Positions 33,420 to 42,711 are shown, numbered from the stretch's first letter. The stretch: DNA of 64,000 nucleotides from Cytophagales bacterium UBA2561 (GCA_002340355.1 DDLX01000046.1:9047-73046), one strand, 5' to 3'. The notes: a model not told the origin generated them from the letters alone. Numbers and translations: made by a program.

Positions 33420-35408
33420 ATGAATTATTCTCCGATTTCATATAGACGAGTTCAGACAAAACTGGCAGACAACATGAAAAGTATAAATGATTTTTTGGAA
33501 AATCTGAGCGATATTAGTATTACACTAAAAATCCTTACCTTAAATAGTTTTGGTGTACTATTGGTTTCTACATTAACCGCTTGGGTGGGTTTAACTTATG
33601 TTGAGAATGAGACCGAAGAGCTAAGTACGGCGATTTTTTCCCGAGAAGTTAAAGATGTAATTGGTCTAATGAAGTATGCTCATGAGCGTGTTCAACGTAA
33701 GGAAATTTCATTATATGAAGCTCAAGAATCAGTAAAACGATATATTTTAGGTGCAAAAAGTACGAAAGGGACTCGTAATCCATTGACCTCTAAATTATTA
33801 GATAAAGAAAGTGCCTTAACTGTTTGGGCAAATGATCAAAATGGAGTGGCGGTCATGAATCCTATTCAAGAAGGTGATAATTTGTGGGATATGCGTATAA
33901 AAGGGCGTTATGTGATGCGCGAAACATGGGCAAATGTTCAGAAAACTAAAAGATTAATCACAGAATATTGGCAATTTCCAAACAAAAAAACCGAACTCTG
34001 GTGGGCATATACTGAATACTATGAACCTTGGGGCTGGATTGTTGGTGCAGGTGGACAAAAGGCAGCGTTATATGATAAACGAATTCGAGCATTACAAGTC
34101 GAGTTTATTGCGATTACTATTTTGTTAATGATTCTTACTAATGTATTAACCTATTTTTTGATTCGACAAATTTCTGATCCTATTCAAGCAAGTGTGGATT
34201 TAGCAGAAAATATTGCTCAAGGAGATTTTTCAGAACGACTGGACTATCTTTTTTATGATGAAACAGGAAAGCTGGTTGAAGCACTTAATATGATGTCCGA
34301 TAACTTGGAATCCAAAACAGAGTTTGCCGACCAAATACGAAAAGGTAATTTAGAAGCTGATTTTGAAGTGTTTAGCAAAAATGATACTTTAGGTTTGGCA
34401 CTTCTAGCGATGCGAGAGAGTCTTTTGGAAAATCAAAAAGAAACCAAAAAACGACAACGCATTAATGAAGGATTAACCCGATTTGACCAAATTTTGCGAA
34501 TGAATTCAGGAGATTTACAAACCCTATCCGATGAGCTAATCTTAGAAATTGTACGAGAAATGAAAGCCGTACAAGGAGGATTATTTTTCGTTAAGGAAGA
34601 AGAAAATCAGGAAAAATATTTAGAATTAGTATCATGCTTTGCATATGACCGTAAAAAATATAAAGTCCAAAAGATTCGTCCTCGTGAGGGTTTGATTGGA
34701 CAGGCATACATGGAAAAAAAATACGTTTATATGACCAAAGTTCCTGATAATTATGTGAATATTACTTCAGGATTAGGTAAAGCAAATCCAAACTGTATTT
34801 TACTGGTTCCCTTTATTTTAAATAACGAAGTATATGGTATTTTAGAATTAGCTGCTTTCCAAAATTATGAAGCTTATGAGATTGAATTCTTAGAGAAATT
34901 AGGAGAGCATATTGCCTCGACTTATGCCAGTATTCAAAATAACGAACGAACAAAAGAACTGTTATCTGTTTCACAAGAACAAGAGCAAGAGTTGCGTACG
35001 CGTGAAGAGGAAATGCGCCAAAATATGGAAGAATTACAAAGTACACAGGAGCAAATGCGTCGCAAGGAGCATGCTATGAATCGGGTACTTGACCAATCTA
35101 GTAAGAAAGAAAATAAATTATCAAAGAAACTAATTAAGGCACAAGGAAATGTTATATTTTATGAACATATCTTAGATTCGATTAGTTTACCAATTGTCGT
35201 AACTGACCCTAACCTCAATCCAATTTTTGTTAATGAGACAATGGCAAAACGATTTCAAATGAGACGAGAAGACCTTTCTAAATATACTGACTATATCCGA
35301 ACCGAATTAGATAAAATAAAGAATGATGATAAACTAAAAATATCACGTTCTGAAGTCAAAGATCGCAAGGGAACGATTGCGGGATATGTTAAGATTATTT
35401 GGGAGTAA
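33420..35408 (+). CDS. Membrane sensor with Cache, HAMP and GAF domains
   Basis: Two membrane helices (about residues 42-65 and 215-240) enclose a periplasmic single-Cache domain ending in the typical PWGWIVGAGGQKAAL. A HAMP linker (IRQISDPIQASVDLAENIAQGDFSERL), a second HAMP-like segment, a GAF domain (about 345-490: GGLFFVKEEENQEKYLELV...IRPREGLIGQAYMEKKYVYMTKVP), a long coiled coil and a PAS-like C-terminus (SISLPIVVTDPNLNPIFVNETMAKRF) follow. There is no kinase or GGDEF domain, so output must pass through another protein; the SpoIIE phosphatase gene 59 bases downstream is the obvious candidate. The ATG at 33420 follows an in-frame TTG at 33411. Confidence 0.8.
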   Translation: MNYSPISYRRVQTKLADNMKSINDFLENLSDISITLKILTLNSFGVLLVSTLTAWVGLTYVENETEELSTAIFSREVKDVIGLMKYAHERVQRKEISLYEAQESVKRYILGAKSTKGTRNPLTSKLLDKESALTVWANDQNGVAVMNPIQEGDNLWDMRIKGRYVMRETWANVQKTKRLITEYWQFPNKKTELWWAYTEYYEPWGWIVGAGGQKAALYDKRIRALQVEFIAITILLMILTNVLTYFLIRQISDPIQASVDLAENIAQGDFSERLDYLFYDETGKLVEALNMMSDNLESKTEFADQIRKGNLEADFEVFSKNDTLGLALLAMRESLLENQKETKKRQRINEGLTRFDQILRMNSGDLQTLSDELILEIVREMKAVQGGLFFVKEEENQEKYLELVSCFAYDRKKYKVQKIRPREGLIGQAYMEKKYVYMTKVPDNYVNITSGLGKANPNCILLVPFILNNEVYGILELAAFQNYEAYEIEFLEKLGEHIASTYASIQNNERTKELLSVSQEQEQELRTREEEMRQNMEELQSTQEQMRRKEHAMNRVLDQSSKKENKLSKKLIKAQGNVIFYEHILDSISLPIVVTDPNLNPIFVNETMAKRFQMRREDLSKYTDYIRTELDKIKNDDKLKISRSEVKDRKGTIAGYVKIIWE

Positions 35409-35467
35409 GATAATATCGGGTATTTAGCAATAGGTTCTTTTATGTAAAAGGAAACAAACATTAACGG

Positions 35468-37702
35468 ATGAGAGACATCAAATTATCATTTATTTCTTGG
35501 ACTCTGTGGAGTTTTGGTTTTGTTTTAATTGGATTAGAAAGCTATGCTCAAGATGACAAAGCCCCTCAAATTCAAGAAGGGATTTTGGATTTGTCAGAAG
35601 TCAATTGGACAGATAATTTTGTCTATAATCTAGATGGAGAATGGGAGTTTTATTGGAATCAATTAATTCACCCTCACGATTTTAAAGAAAACTCAAAACC
35701 AAAAACCTATCTTAAAGTTCCAACTTCGTGGACTACCCAAACCAACGCCCAAGGTGAAAAATACCCTGCAATTGGAGAAGCTACATATCGTCTAAAGGTT
35801 ATTTTACCACCTGATATTCAAGAGATTGATATTGCCATTCCTCAAATTTGGACAGCAGGACGGGTTTGGATGAATCAAAAAGCCATTACCCACGAATCAG
35901 AAAAGATCTCTGACTCTCTACAACAAGCCATTATCAAAATTACCTCTACGGTTGCTATTTCTCAACCAGAACTAATCATTACAGCACAAGCCAAAAATGA
36001 AAGTTTCTTTATTGCAGGACTAGTTAAAGGATTTCAAATCGGAGCTAAAGGCGAACTTCAGAAACAACACCAACTCATTAATGTCCGCCAGATTATGTGG
36101 TTAGGGGTACTTTACGTGATGAGTTTGTATCACTTAGTTTTGTACTTTTTTAGGAAAAAAAATATATCAACCTTATATTTTGGATTGATTTGTTTTGTGA
36201 TTGGTTTACGATTTACGATTTTTGGAGATCATTTTATTTACGAATATTTACATCTTCATTCGACTTTTTTCTCAAGTAATATTCAGGTTAAAATTTATTA
36301 TTTAGGTAATGCGGCACTTATTCCTTTAGCTTTGTCATATGCTCAGAGTTTATACCCACAGGAAGCTACTTTGAGAATTACTGGTTTGGTGAACCGAATA
36401 TTACACCTGATAAATCTTAGAAGTTTTGCTCAACAAAATCAGGGTTATATTGAAAAAGCTTCACTTATTCATGTTGCAACCTTGATTTTAGGCGGATATG
36501 TGATTACTGGGATCTTAATGCCTTTTCTAATTTTCAATGAAACCATCATCCCAATGCAAGTTTTTGTTTTTGGATTTGCAGGATATTTGGTGATTATCTT
36601 ATTTCGGGCAGCTATCCGAAAACGTCCTGAATCTAGTTTACAGATGATTGGTATTCTGACGATGATTTTTGCAGGTATTAATGATGCTTTACATACTATC
36701 GAAATTAAACTTGTGGACGAATCAGAGTTTTTGCCTTTAGCCTTTGGAATATTTTTGAGTTTACAATTTTTAATTATTGCTCGTCGATTTTCTAGAGCTT
36801 TTACTGAAGTCGAAGACTTATCAGCCAATCTTGAACAGAAAGTTATTGAACGAACTGCTGAAGTTTCTCAGCAAAAGGAAGAACTTGAAATTCAGGGAGA
36901 GCAATTATTAGAGCAAAATGCTAAATTAACTAAAACCAATAAACACATCACAGATAGTGTTCGTTATGCTCGGAGGATTCAACGGGCAGTACTTGGAAGT
37001 GAGGATTTTATTTCAGAACAGTTTCGAGAAGGATTTGTGCTACTCTTGCCTAAAGATATTGTATCGGGAGATTTTTATTTTCATGCTTATAAAGAAAATA
37101 AACAAATTATAATGGCGGCAGATTGTACAGGGCATGGAGTACCAGGGGCATTTATGACTATTATGGGATACAATTTTTTAGATGAGATTATTACACAAGA
37201 TGGCATTACTGACCCCGCTCAAATTCTGTATGAATTAGACCAAAAAATCACCTCATCACTTCACAAAGATGGACGACAAAGCGCGAATGATGGTATGGAT
37301 GCGGCTATTTTGGTGATTGATAAAAGTAAACAAGAAGTCCAATTTTCGGGAGCAAAAAATCCCCTGTATCAAGTGGACGCTTTGGGTGAATTACACCAGT
37401 ATAAGGGTTCAAGAGCGACTGTAGGAGGAACCACACGTCTCCGAAAAAAGAAGATATTTGAAACTATTAATATTTCTTATCAATCTAAGGATAATTTCTA
37501 TATTTTTTCGGATGGTTTTCAAGATCAATTTGGAGGAGAAGAAGGACAAAAATATTTAACCAAAAACTTCCGCCATTTTATCCATACTATTAGTTCACTT
37601 CCGATGGAAAAACAAAGACGAAAATTACGCCGTGAACTCCATCGTTGGCAAGGCTACCGTCCCCAGACTGATGATATTTTGATTATTGGATTTCGTTTAT
37701 AA
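35468..37702 (+). CDS. 7TM receptor with SpoIIE/PP2C phosphatase output
   Basis: A signal peptide and an extracellular jelly-roll domain (LDGEWEFYWNQLIHP...YLKVPTSW...YRLKVILP, residues 35-180) precede seven membrane helices (about 200-440) of the 7TMR-DISM type. A coiled coil (VEDLSANLEQKVIERTAEVSQQKEELEIQ) links to a C-terminal SpoIIE domain (VLLLPKDIVSGDFYF, MAADCTGHGVPGAFMTIMG, DDILIIGFRL) with the metal-binding Asp residues of PP2C phosphatases. It should dephosphorylate an anti-sigma-antagonist-type protein in response to an outside signal. It probably works with the sensor upstream. The accessory region begins three bases after its stop. Confidence 0.88.
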   Translation: MRDIKLSFISWTLWSFGFVLIGLESYAQDDKAPQIQEGILDLSEVNWTDNFVYNLDGEWEFYWNQLIHPHDFKENSKPKTYLKVPTSWTTQTNAQGEKYPAIGEATYRLKVILPPDIQEIDIAIPQIWTAGRVWMNQKAITHESEKISDSLQQAIIKITSTVAISQPELIITAQAKNESFFIAGLVKGFQIGAKGELQKQHQLINVRQIMWLGVLYVMSLYHLVLYFFRKKNISTLYFGLICFVIGLRFTIFGDHFIYEYLHLHSTFFSSNIQVKIYYLGNAALIPLALSYAQSLYPQEATLRITGLVNRILHLINLRSFAQQNQGYIEKASLIHVATLILGGYVITGILMPFLIFNETIIPMQVFVFGFAGYLVIILFRAAIRKRPESSLQMIGILTMIFAGINDALHTIEIKLVDESEFLPLAFGIFLSLQFLIIARRFSRAFTEVEDLSANLEQKVIERTAEVSQQKEELEIQGEQLLEQNAKLTKTNKHITDSVRYARRIQRAVLGSEDFISEQFREGFVLLLPKDIVSGDFYFHAYKENKQIIMAADCTGHGVPGAFMTIMGYNFLDEIITQDGITDPAQILYELDQKITSSLHKDGRQSANDGMDAAILVIDKSKQEVQFSGAKNPLYQVDALGELHQYKGSRATVGGTTRLRKKKIFETINISYQSKDNFYIFSDGFQDQFGGEEGQKYLTKNFRHFIHTISSLPMEKQRRKLRRELHRWQGYRPQTDDILIIGFRL

Positions 37703-37704
37703 TA

Positions 37705-37815
37705 TTAATTTTTATTGAATTTGTAATCGTGTACTTCATCGTTTTCTAATCGAATATCTACAATTTCCTCTAACTCGGAATATTTGATATTTGAAAAATC
37801 ATGGCTTTTTTGCAT
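37705..37815 (-). pseudogene. Truncated 5' fragment of a PD-(D/E)XK gene (paralogue of 41022-41666)
   Basis: From ATG 37815 the minus strand encodes 36 residues, MQKSHDFSNIKYSELEEIVD and on through HDYKF, then TAA. The first 33 residues match the start of the intact protein at 41666 (MQKSYNFSSIKYSELEEIVD...) with about six changes. The copy ends right against the stop of the SpoIIE gene, so the rest was lost when the segment inserted or was deleted. Confidence 0.8.
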
Positions 37816-38023
37816 AATGTCCTGAATTCTCTTTTCTCAAAGATACGAAAAAACACCCAAATTTGATGAAGCCGTGAGAAAAGGCAATATGAAAAAATTT
37901 CCATATTTCTTTTATTATCAAGAAGATATACCGCAAGAAATTATTGACATTTTGGGACTTTTTGCACAGGCTAAAAATCCAGAGGAGATTCAAAATGAAT
38001 TAGCGAAACGGAAGAAGAAATGA
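37816..38023 (+). repeat. Border repeat, copy a (long form)
   Basis: This is about 208 bases between the truncated nuclease start and the stop of the 655-aa gene. The plus strand keeps a frame containing MKKFPYFFYYQEDIPQE and ending with NELAKRKKK and TGA at 38021-38023 (44 codons from ATG 37889; open further back to SQRYEKTPKFDEAVRKGN). The same sequence recurs at 40896, 41667 and 43324. It reads like the 3' end of a lost gene; I do not recognise the family. Confidence 0.8.
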
Positions 38024-39991
38024 TTAAAAACCGATGTTCATTTGTGTTCCATATTTCTTTTCAATTTTAGCATAAAACTCTGATACAATATCACTAAATA
38101 TGTCTTTGATATTCATATCAAGTTCATGATATTCTTTTTTAGATAAATTGGCTTCTGTAAATGGAATAATTTCAATGATTTTATATTCAAATTCTGACTT
38201 ATCATCTGGCAAATCTGTAAGCTTTGGATAACCAAACTCAATTCTGATTCGTCCCTTTAATTCTTCAAACGTGAAATTGTACTCTAAATTAATACTTTCA
38301 AAAATAAAAAAATCTCGATACTTTTTGTCTTTAATATACGCTATTTCTTGTAAATCTTTACCTGTAAAAGTTTGTTGTTCTACTCTGTCCTTCAATGATT
38401 TAATATCATCTGGCAATGCTTTTTCGTTGTTAGGACGTATTTGGACATTTGTGATGCTGAAAAATGATAAATTATTTTCTATATTCTCAAGAAACGCCAA
38501 ATTAAATAAAAACTCTGTTCTTTTTTCATTAGTTAAGTCATTTGCCAGCATTTTGTCTTCTTGTATATTTTTATTGACGACATACTGTTTCTTTATTAAC
38601 TCTTGATTAATTTTAGGACTAATTTTTTTGTTTAATGTGTTTCCTTCAGATGAATCCGCCACATAATCAATGAAAACTTCAGATTTTTTTTGATTAGGTT
38701 TAATTACAATTTCATGTTTTGTATATGCTTTAGGTTGCGCCCAATCTTTGGTTAATTTGCTTGATTTTGTTTTTATAGTTTTTCGATATGCACCGTTCTT
38801 ATCTTCTACAAACCCCGTTTCTTCTATAATTTCAGCAGCTGGGTCATTTTGTTGAAATACTTCTCGAAAATTAACTTTATTTTGAACAGCTTCAACTACC
38901 TCATCTAATTCTGTGTTTTCTTGTTTTAATTTTAATGTTTGCCTAAAAATTCGGTCTGCATTTTCTTTGGATAGTTGTTTTCTTTTCAAAAATTCAAATT
39001 CGTTTGGACTAATAATTGTTTTTGCAAAAAAGGGAGCTAACATATCTTTGCCAAGGTTACGGGCTATATGAATCCCTCGTTTTTTTAAAAAGACTTGTAA
39101 ATCATGTTTATAAATATAACTTTGATTTATTAATTGTCTCATTTGGTCTCCAAATGGCAACATTGTCTCAATATTAAATTCTGGAGCTATTTCATTTGGT
39201 TTACTAAATCCGATATAGTCTGTATTTTCAAATGATTTGAATGTTGTATAAAAAGATTTGACCTCAATCATTTCATCAAAATTACTTTCAGAAAATTTCA
39301 TTAAAGTGGATTGTCGAATGTATTTATGTTCTTTTTCTTGATTAATACGAATTGGAAGTATAGAAGAATTTACATACTGGACAGGTAAAATATTTCCTGA
39401 TAGTTTTCTTCCTCCATCATTTTTTTCATTAATGCCTGTTTTTATGTACTCAAACTCTATCGGATAATTTGGATATAGATTTTTAGCAAAGTTTATAGCA
39501 TTAAATAAAAATGTTATGCGTTTATTATCAAGGATATATACATTTTCAAAATCACTCTCAATTTTGGTTTTTACATTAACTAATTTTTTAATTAAGTCAT
39601 AGTCAGTAGGTATATTATGAAAAAGCCAACATAGAATGATTGATTGATTTCTCTTTGGATAATTAGAACTTGAAACTTGCGAATATAGAGGGGCATTTAC
39701 AAAGCATTCTGACGATTGTATGATTGTCTCAGCATATTTTATAAATTTTTTTTCTGGATTTGGTTCGCATTTTTCGTATTTTACGGATACATAGAGGTTT
39801 TCTTGGGTATTATTTTCAAGAGGACAAGCATAAGAAGAGAAAAAATCAATATCGTGAGTTCTTTTATTATGTTTCCGTCTTTTATTGCATTTAATTTCGA
39901 TACCATCTGTCCCACGCCATCCAAACATTTTAAAAATATTTGTAATAATATTTTCACCTAAAAAACCGATTGTTCTTGATTTTTCTCCCAT
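38024..39991 (-). CDS. Large protein with N-terminal PD-(D/E)XK-like nuclease domain
   Basis: The first ~110 residues look like a restriction-endonuclease fold: GFLGENIITNIFKMFGW (Glu 13), HDIDFFSSYACPL (Asp 47/49) and LYVSVKYEK (SxK ending at Lys 71). This matches E...D...(x)xK with Ser replacing the usual Glu/Gln. The pattern recalls nuclease domains of recently described anti-phage effectors such as GapS4a, a comparison from memory that needs a profile search. The remaining ~540 residues are unassigned; they include a helical middle and a C-terminal beta-rich part. I start at ATG 39991 (MGEKSRTIGF); the frame runs on to 40045, where the smc-leader copy begins. It is probably a single-gene defence or toxin cargo. 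Confidence 0.55.
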   Translation of the reverse strand: MGEKSRTIGFLGENIITNIFKMFGWRGTDGIEIKCNKRRKHNKRTHDIDFFSSYACPLENNTQENLYVSVKYEKCEPNPEKKFIKYAETIIQSSECFVNAPLYSQVSSSNYPKRNQSIILCWLFHNIPTDYDLIKKLVNVKTKIESDFENVYILDNKRITFLFNAINFAKNLYPNYPIEFEYIKTGINEKNDGGRKLSGNILPVQYVNSSILPIRINQEKEHKYIRQSTLMKFSESNFDEMIEVKSFYTTFKSFENTDYIGFSKPNEIAPEFNIETMLPFGDQMRQLINQSYIYKHDLQVFLKKRGIHIARNLGKDMLAPFFAKTIISPNEFEFLKRKQLSKENADRIFRQTLKLKQENTELDEVVEAVQNKVNFREVFQQNDPAAEIIEETGFVEDKNGAYRKTIKTKSSKLTKDWAQPKAYTKHEIVIKPNQKKSEVFIDYVADSSEGNTLNKKISPKINQELIKKQYVVNKNIQEDKMLANDLTNEKRTEFLFNLAFLENIENNLSFFSITNVQIRPNNEKALPDDIKSLKDRVEQQTFTGKDLQEIAYIKDKKYRDFFIFESINLEYNFTFEELKGRIRIEFGYPKLTDLPDDKSEFEYKIIEIIPFTEANLSKKEYHELDMNIKDIFSDIVSEFYAKIEKKYGTQMNIGF

Positions 39992-40045
39992 ATCTCGTTG
40001 AAGTTTAATGTTATATTGACACCAAACATACAAAACCTTATTCAC

Positions 40046-40143
40046 TAATCCAATCCAAAAATCCCAATTCCAAAAAAGTTGTTATTTTGCGAGCTATTTT
40101 CCGAAAATCAAACAGAAATCGGTTTACAAAATGCAACTTACTC
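40046..40143 (+). repeat. Copy of the smc leader and first smc codons (copy 1)
   Basis: These 98 bases match 45319-45417, the region directly before and including ATGCAACTTACTC of smc, with about six differences and one deletion. The deletion removes a T from the -7 box (TATTTTTG to TATTTTG). Only about four smc codons are copied. Confidence 0.9.
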
Positions 40144-40149
40144 CAATCT

Positions 40150-40172
40150 GTTGTTCGTGTCTCACGAACAAC
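40150..40172. repeat. REP palindrome
   Basis: GTTGTTCGTG (40150-40159) and CACGAACAAC (40163-40172) flank TCT: a perfect 10-bp stem of the same family as those around the transposase gene at 44627. Confidence 0.85.
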
Positions 40173-40192
40173 TTAAATTAAACATTTTTGCT

Positions 40193-40245
40193 TATGATGT
40201 TTCCTGTCATGGAGCTGGGGTTTATTTTTAGACCGTTAGGATTTA
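40193..40245 (+). pseudogene. 5' remnant of a REP-associated transposase gene
   Basis: From the shared GCTTATGATGTTTCCTGTCA the sequence follows the first ~50 bases of the gene at 44627 (MMFPVMEL...), including its leader back to the REP palindrome, and then diverges. Only the start survives. Confidence 0.75.
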
Positions 40246-40317
40246 TGCACTCAAATATTTATTATGTAAGGATACTAAAATTCTAATAATCAAGTATTTG
40301 AAAAATCAATGTTAGGG

Positions 40318-40368
40318 CAGAGGCTTGGGAAATAGTAGGCACAAGCAAGATGCTTGCGCCAGTAAGGC
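40318..40368. repeat. Dispersed ~50-base repeat with REP-like stem (copy 1)
   Basis: GGCACAAGCA (40339-40348) and TGCTTGCGCC (40351-40360) form a stem with one G-T pair. The surrounding ~50 bases recur in inverted orientation at 63614-63663. Between here and 40245 nothing else is recognised. Confidence 0.75.
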
Positions 40369-40389
40369 ATAATTTTTAATTATGCTTAA

Positions 40390-40857
40390 TTATTTAGAGT
40401 TTGGGCGATATTTGATTTGTAATCCATGTAAAAAATTTCGTAAAATTTGGTCTTTACATAACCGATATTGGTTTTGATGCGGTTTTCTAAAAAATGCACT
40501 TAGTTCGTGTTTACTGATTCGTAGATTAGCCAATGCCAAAATTTCCAGCATATCTTCACTCCTCAAACTGAGTGCAATACGTAATTTATTTAGAATAATA
40601 TTATTATTTAACGTTTTTTCTGGTTTAGGTTGTTCGCCTTCTTTTTTGCCTCTTTTGTAGGCTATAAAACCATTCAGAAAACGAGCCAAATCTTTATCAT
40701 AAATCCCTACAAAATTGGGGTCATCATCTTTTTTTAACCAATTACTAAGTGTTTCTCGATTGACTTCATAATCCGCCAAAGCAAAAATTTCCATCATCGT
40801 ATCATCTCCATAATCAAATATATATCGGACACGACGTATTACATCATTATTATTCAT
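40390..40857 (-). CDS. DUF1456 (YehS-like) protein
   Basis: Two tandem copies of the DUF1456 helical repeat are visible: MNNNDVIRRVRYIFDYGDDTMMEIFALADYEVNRETLSNWLKKDDD and NNNIILNKLRIALSLRSEDMLEILALANLRISKHELSAFFRKP. The protein is 155 residues, soluble and full length for the family. Its function is unknown; structure-like DNA or RNA binding has been suggested only by homology. It belongs to many bacterial core genomes, so it may mark original chromosome between inserted modules. Confidence 0.9.
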   Translation of the reverse strand: MNNNDVIRRVRYIFDYGDDTMMEIFALADYEVNRETLSNWLKKDDDPNFVGIYDKDLARFLNGFIAYKRGKKEGEQPKPEKTLNNNIILNKLRIALSLRSEDMLEILALANLRISKHELSAFFRKPHQNQYRLCKDQILRNFLHGLQIKYRPNSK

Positions 40858-40895
40858 AATTTTATTTTAAAGCAAACACAATGAATTTAAAATTC

Positions 40896-41019
40896 TCCTA
40901 TTCCTTTTATTATTAAGAAGATATATCGCAAGAAATTATTGATAGCTGTTGGACTTTTTACACAGGCTAAAAATCCAGAGGATATTCAAAAAGAATTAAC
41001 TAAACAGAAGAGGAAATGA
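40896..41019 (+). repeat. Border repeat, copy b (short, diverged)
   Basis: This is similar to the last ~124 bases of copies a and c (CTATTCCTTTTATTATTAAG onwards) and ends at TGA 41017-41019, three bases from the stop of the nuclease gene. It has point changes and a frame break at GATAGCTGTTGG, so no reading frame is kept. Confidence 0.8.
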
Positions 41020-41021
41020 TT

Positions 41022-41666
41022 TTAAGTGTATTTGGACTTAATCGTTTGTAAATTTTTATAAATGAGTTCTAAATCATGTGTTTTCAAACTGTCAAAAGCA
41101 TCTGAAACAAAATATTCAAAGGCATTCTCTCCTATTTTTTCCAATACAACAAATTTCCAAATCTGTCCAATGATATAAGCTCCTCGCATGATTTTCGATT
41201 TATTTTTTTCGATTGAAACCAGTAATTCAGCCAAAAGCTGTACTTCGGGGTCTTTATCAGGTTTTGAAGATTTAAATTCTTGAATGAAAAAATAAGGTTT
41301 CTTAGGTTCTCTAATACCCGTTGCGACCATAAAATCAGGATAGCCCTTCAGTTCCACTCCGTTTACAATACCTGATAAAGAAGCATCATACCAATCCGCA
41401 TAATTTTCCGTTAAAAAATCAACTTGATTTAAAATTGCCCCGATAAATTTGACTTTTAGGGTTTCTTCTTGATAAAAATTCAAACGTCGTTTGTGTTTTT
41501 TGACCAATTTGGCAATAAACTCTTGTTCAAAATCCGAAAGGTCGTATTCAAACTGAAACCACTCATCGAATTTGTAATCATGTGCCTCATCACTTCCTAA
41601 TCGAATATCTACAATCTCCTCTAATTCAGAATATTTGATACTTGAAAAGTTATAACTTTTTTGCAT
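41022..41666 (-). CDS. PD-(D/E)XK nuclease-like protein
   Basis: The 214-residue protein has VELKGYPDFMVATGI (Pro 110, Asp 111) followed by YFFIQEFKSSK (Glu 130, Lys 132): the PD-X18-ExK active site of the restriction-endonuclease fold. The N-terminal half is helical and charged. No DNA-recognition domain or methylase partner is seen. Similar stand-alone proteins are frequent in Bacteroidota genomes, often in several copies, and their targets are unknown. A truncated second copy of its 5' end lies at 37705. It is flanked on both sides by border repeats (b and c). Confidence 0.65.
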   Translation of the reverse strand: MQKSYNFSSIKYSELEEIVDIRLGSDEAHDYKFDEWFQFEYDLSDFEQEFIAKLVKKHKRRLNFYQEETLKVKFIGAILNQVDFLTENYADWYDASLSGIVNGVELKGYPDFMVATGIREPKKPYFFIQEFKSSKPDKDPEVQLLAELLVSIEKNKSKIMRGAYIIGQIWKFVVLEKIGENAFEYFVSDAFDSLKTHDLELIYKNLQTIKSKYT

Positions 41667-41875
41667 AATGTTTTGAATTCTCTTTTCTCAAAGATACGAA
41701 AAAACACCCAAATTTGATGAAGCCGTAAGAAAAGGCAATATGAAAAAGTTACCCTATTCCTTTTATTATCAAGAAGATATACCACAAGAAATTATTGATA
41801 GTTACAGGACTTTTTGCACAGGCTAAAAATCCAGAGGAGATTCAAAAAGAATTAGCGAAACGGAAGAAGAAATGA
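41667..41875 (+). repeat. Border repeat, copy c (long form)
   Basis: This is collinear with copy a, including the adjacent start of the nuclease gene and the ~70 bases upstream of MKK. Compared with a and d its reading frame is broken at GATAGTTACAGG. It ends 12 bases from the stop of the Fic gene. Confidence 0.85.
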
Positions 41876-41887
41876 TTTCATTTTAAT

Positions 41888-42637
41888 CTAATTTTCTCCT
41901 AAAATTACCAAATAGCGTTTCAAAGATTGAATCATAATTTCAATGATATAGCCAACAAAAGCAGTTTTATTTTCTCCGTTTTGAACTTGTTGTAAAGCCT
42001 CATAATATTTGATTCGATTTTCAGAACTTCCACCAATAATTGCCAAAGGATAACCCTGTTGCAATAAAATCAAATTCATCACTAATCTTAAAGTTCGACC
42101 GTTTCCATCAATAAATGGATGAATTGTGACTAATTTTTCGTGCATTTCTGCCGATAAAACAATCGGATGTAAATTGTCTTTTTCTGTCTCATAAAATCGA
42201 AAATAATCTTCCATTAATTTAGGAACAAGATAAGGCTGTGGAGGCATGTAAGTACTTCCTGAAATCAAAACAGGTACATTTCGATAACGTCCTGCATTTT
42301 CACGGTCAATGCCATGCAAAACGATTCCATGAAGTTGTTTTAATAGGTATTCGCTAAAATCAAGTTTTTGACTTACAATATCTTCGACAAATAAAATGGC
42401 TTCTTTGTGATTGATAGCTTCTAAATGTTCTCGTATACTTTTTCCACCAATGGTCATGCCTTCATTGATGACTAATTGCGTTTCGCTCAGTGTCAAAGTA
42501 TTTCCTTCAATTCGATTACTTTCATACGTAAATTCGACTTGGAAAGCCTCTCGAATTTTGTAATTATCTAATTTAGCTCTTAAAGTATCTAATCTTTGTT
42601 TTAAGGAATCTGCTTCTTTTAATAAAGATAAATTCAT
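41888..42637 (-). CDS. Fic-domain protein (AMPylase-type)
   Basis: The Fic core motif HPFIDGNGRTLR (residues 173-184) is complete, with the catalytic His and the GNGR nucleotide loop. Fic enzymes transfer AMP or related groups to Ser, Thr or Tyr of target proteins. The N-terminal helix contains SNRIEG (residues 40-45), matching the (S/T)xxxE(G/N) inhibitory motif, so the protein should be autoinhibited (class II) and needs no separate antitoxin. A PPQPYLVPKLMEDYF flap region is also typical. At 249 residues there is no C-terminal DNA-binding domain. Target unknown. Confidence 0.88.
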   Translation of the reverse strand: MNLSLLKEADSLKQRLDTLRAKLDNYKIREAFQVEFTYESNRIEGNTLTLSETQLVINEGMTIGGKSIREHLEAINHKEAILFVEDIVSQKLDFSEYLLKQLHGIVLHGIDRENAGRYRNVPVLISGSTYMPPQPYLVPKLMEDYFRFYETEKDNLHPIVLSAEMHEKLVTIHPFIDGNGRTLRLVMNLILLQQGYPLAIIGGSSENRIKYYEALQQVQNGENKTAFVGYIIEIMIQSLKRYLVILGEN

Positions 42638-42711
42638 GATTTTGGTGATATTCTTATTTTCAAATATATGAAAAATTTTGTATATTTGGATAGTTATAAA
42701 TCCTTAAAAAT

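Noticed and set aside
37799..37993. A 64-codon minus-strand frame across border repeat a
   Set aside because: It is the reverse complement of the repeat, whose plus-strand frame is the one kept in copy d.
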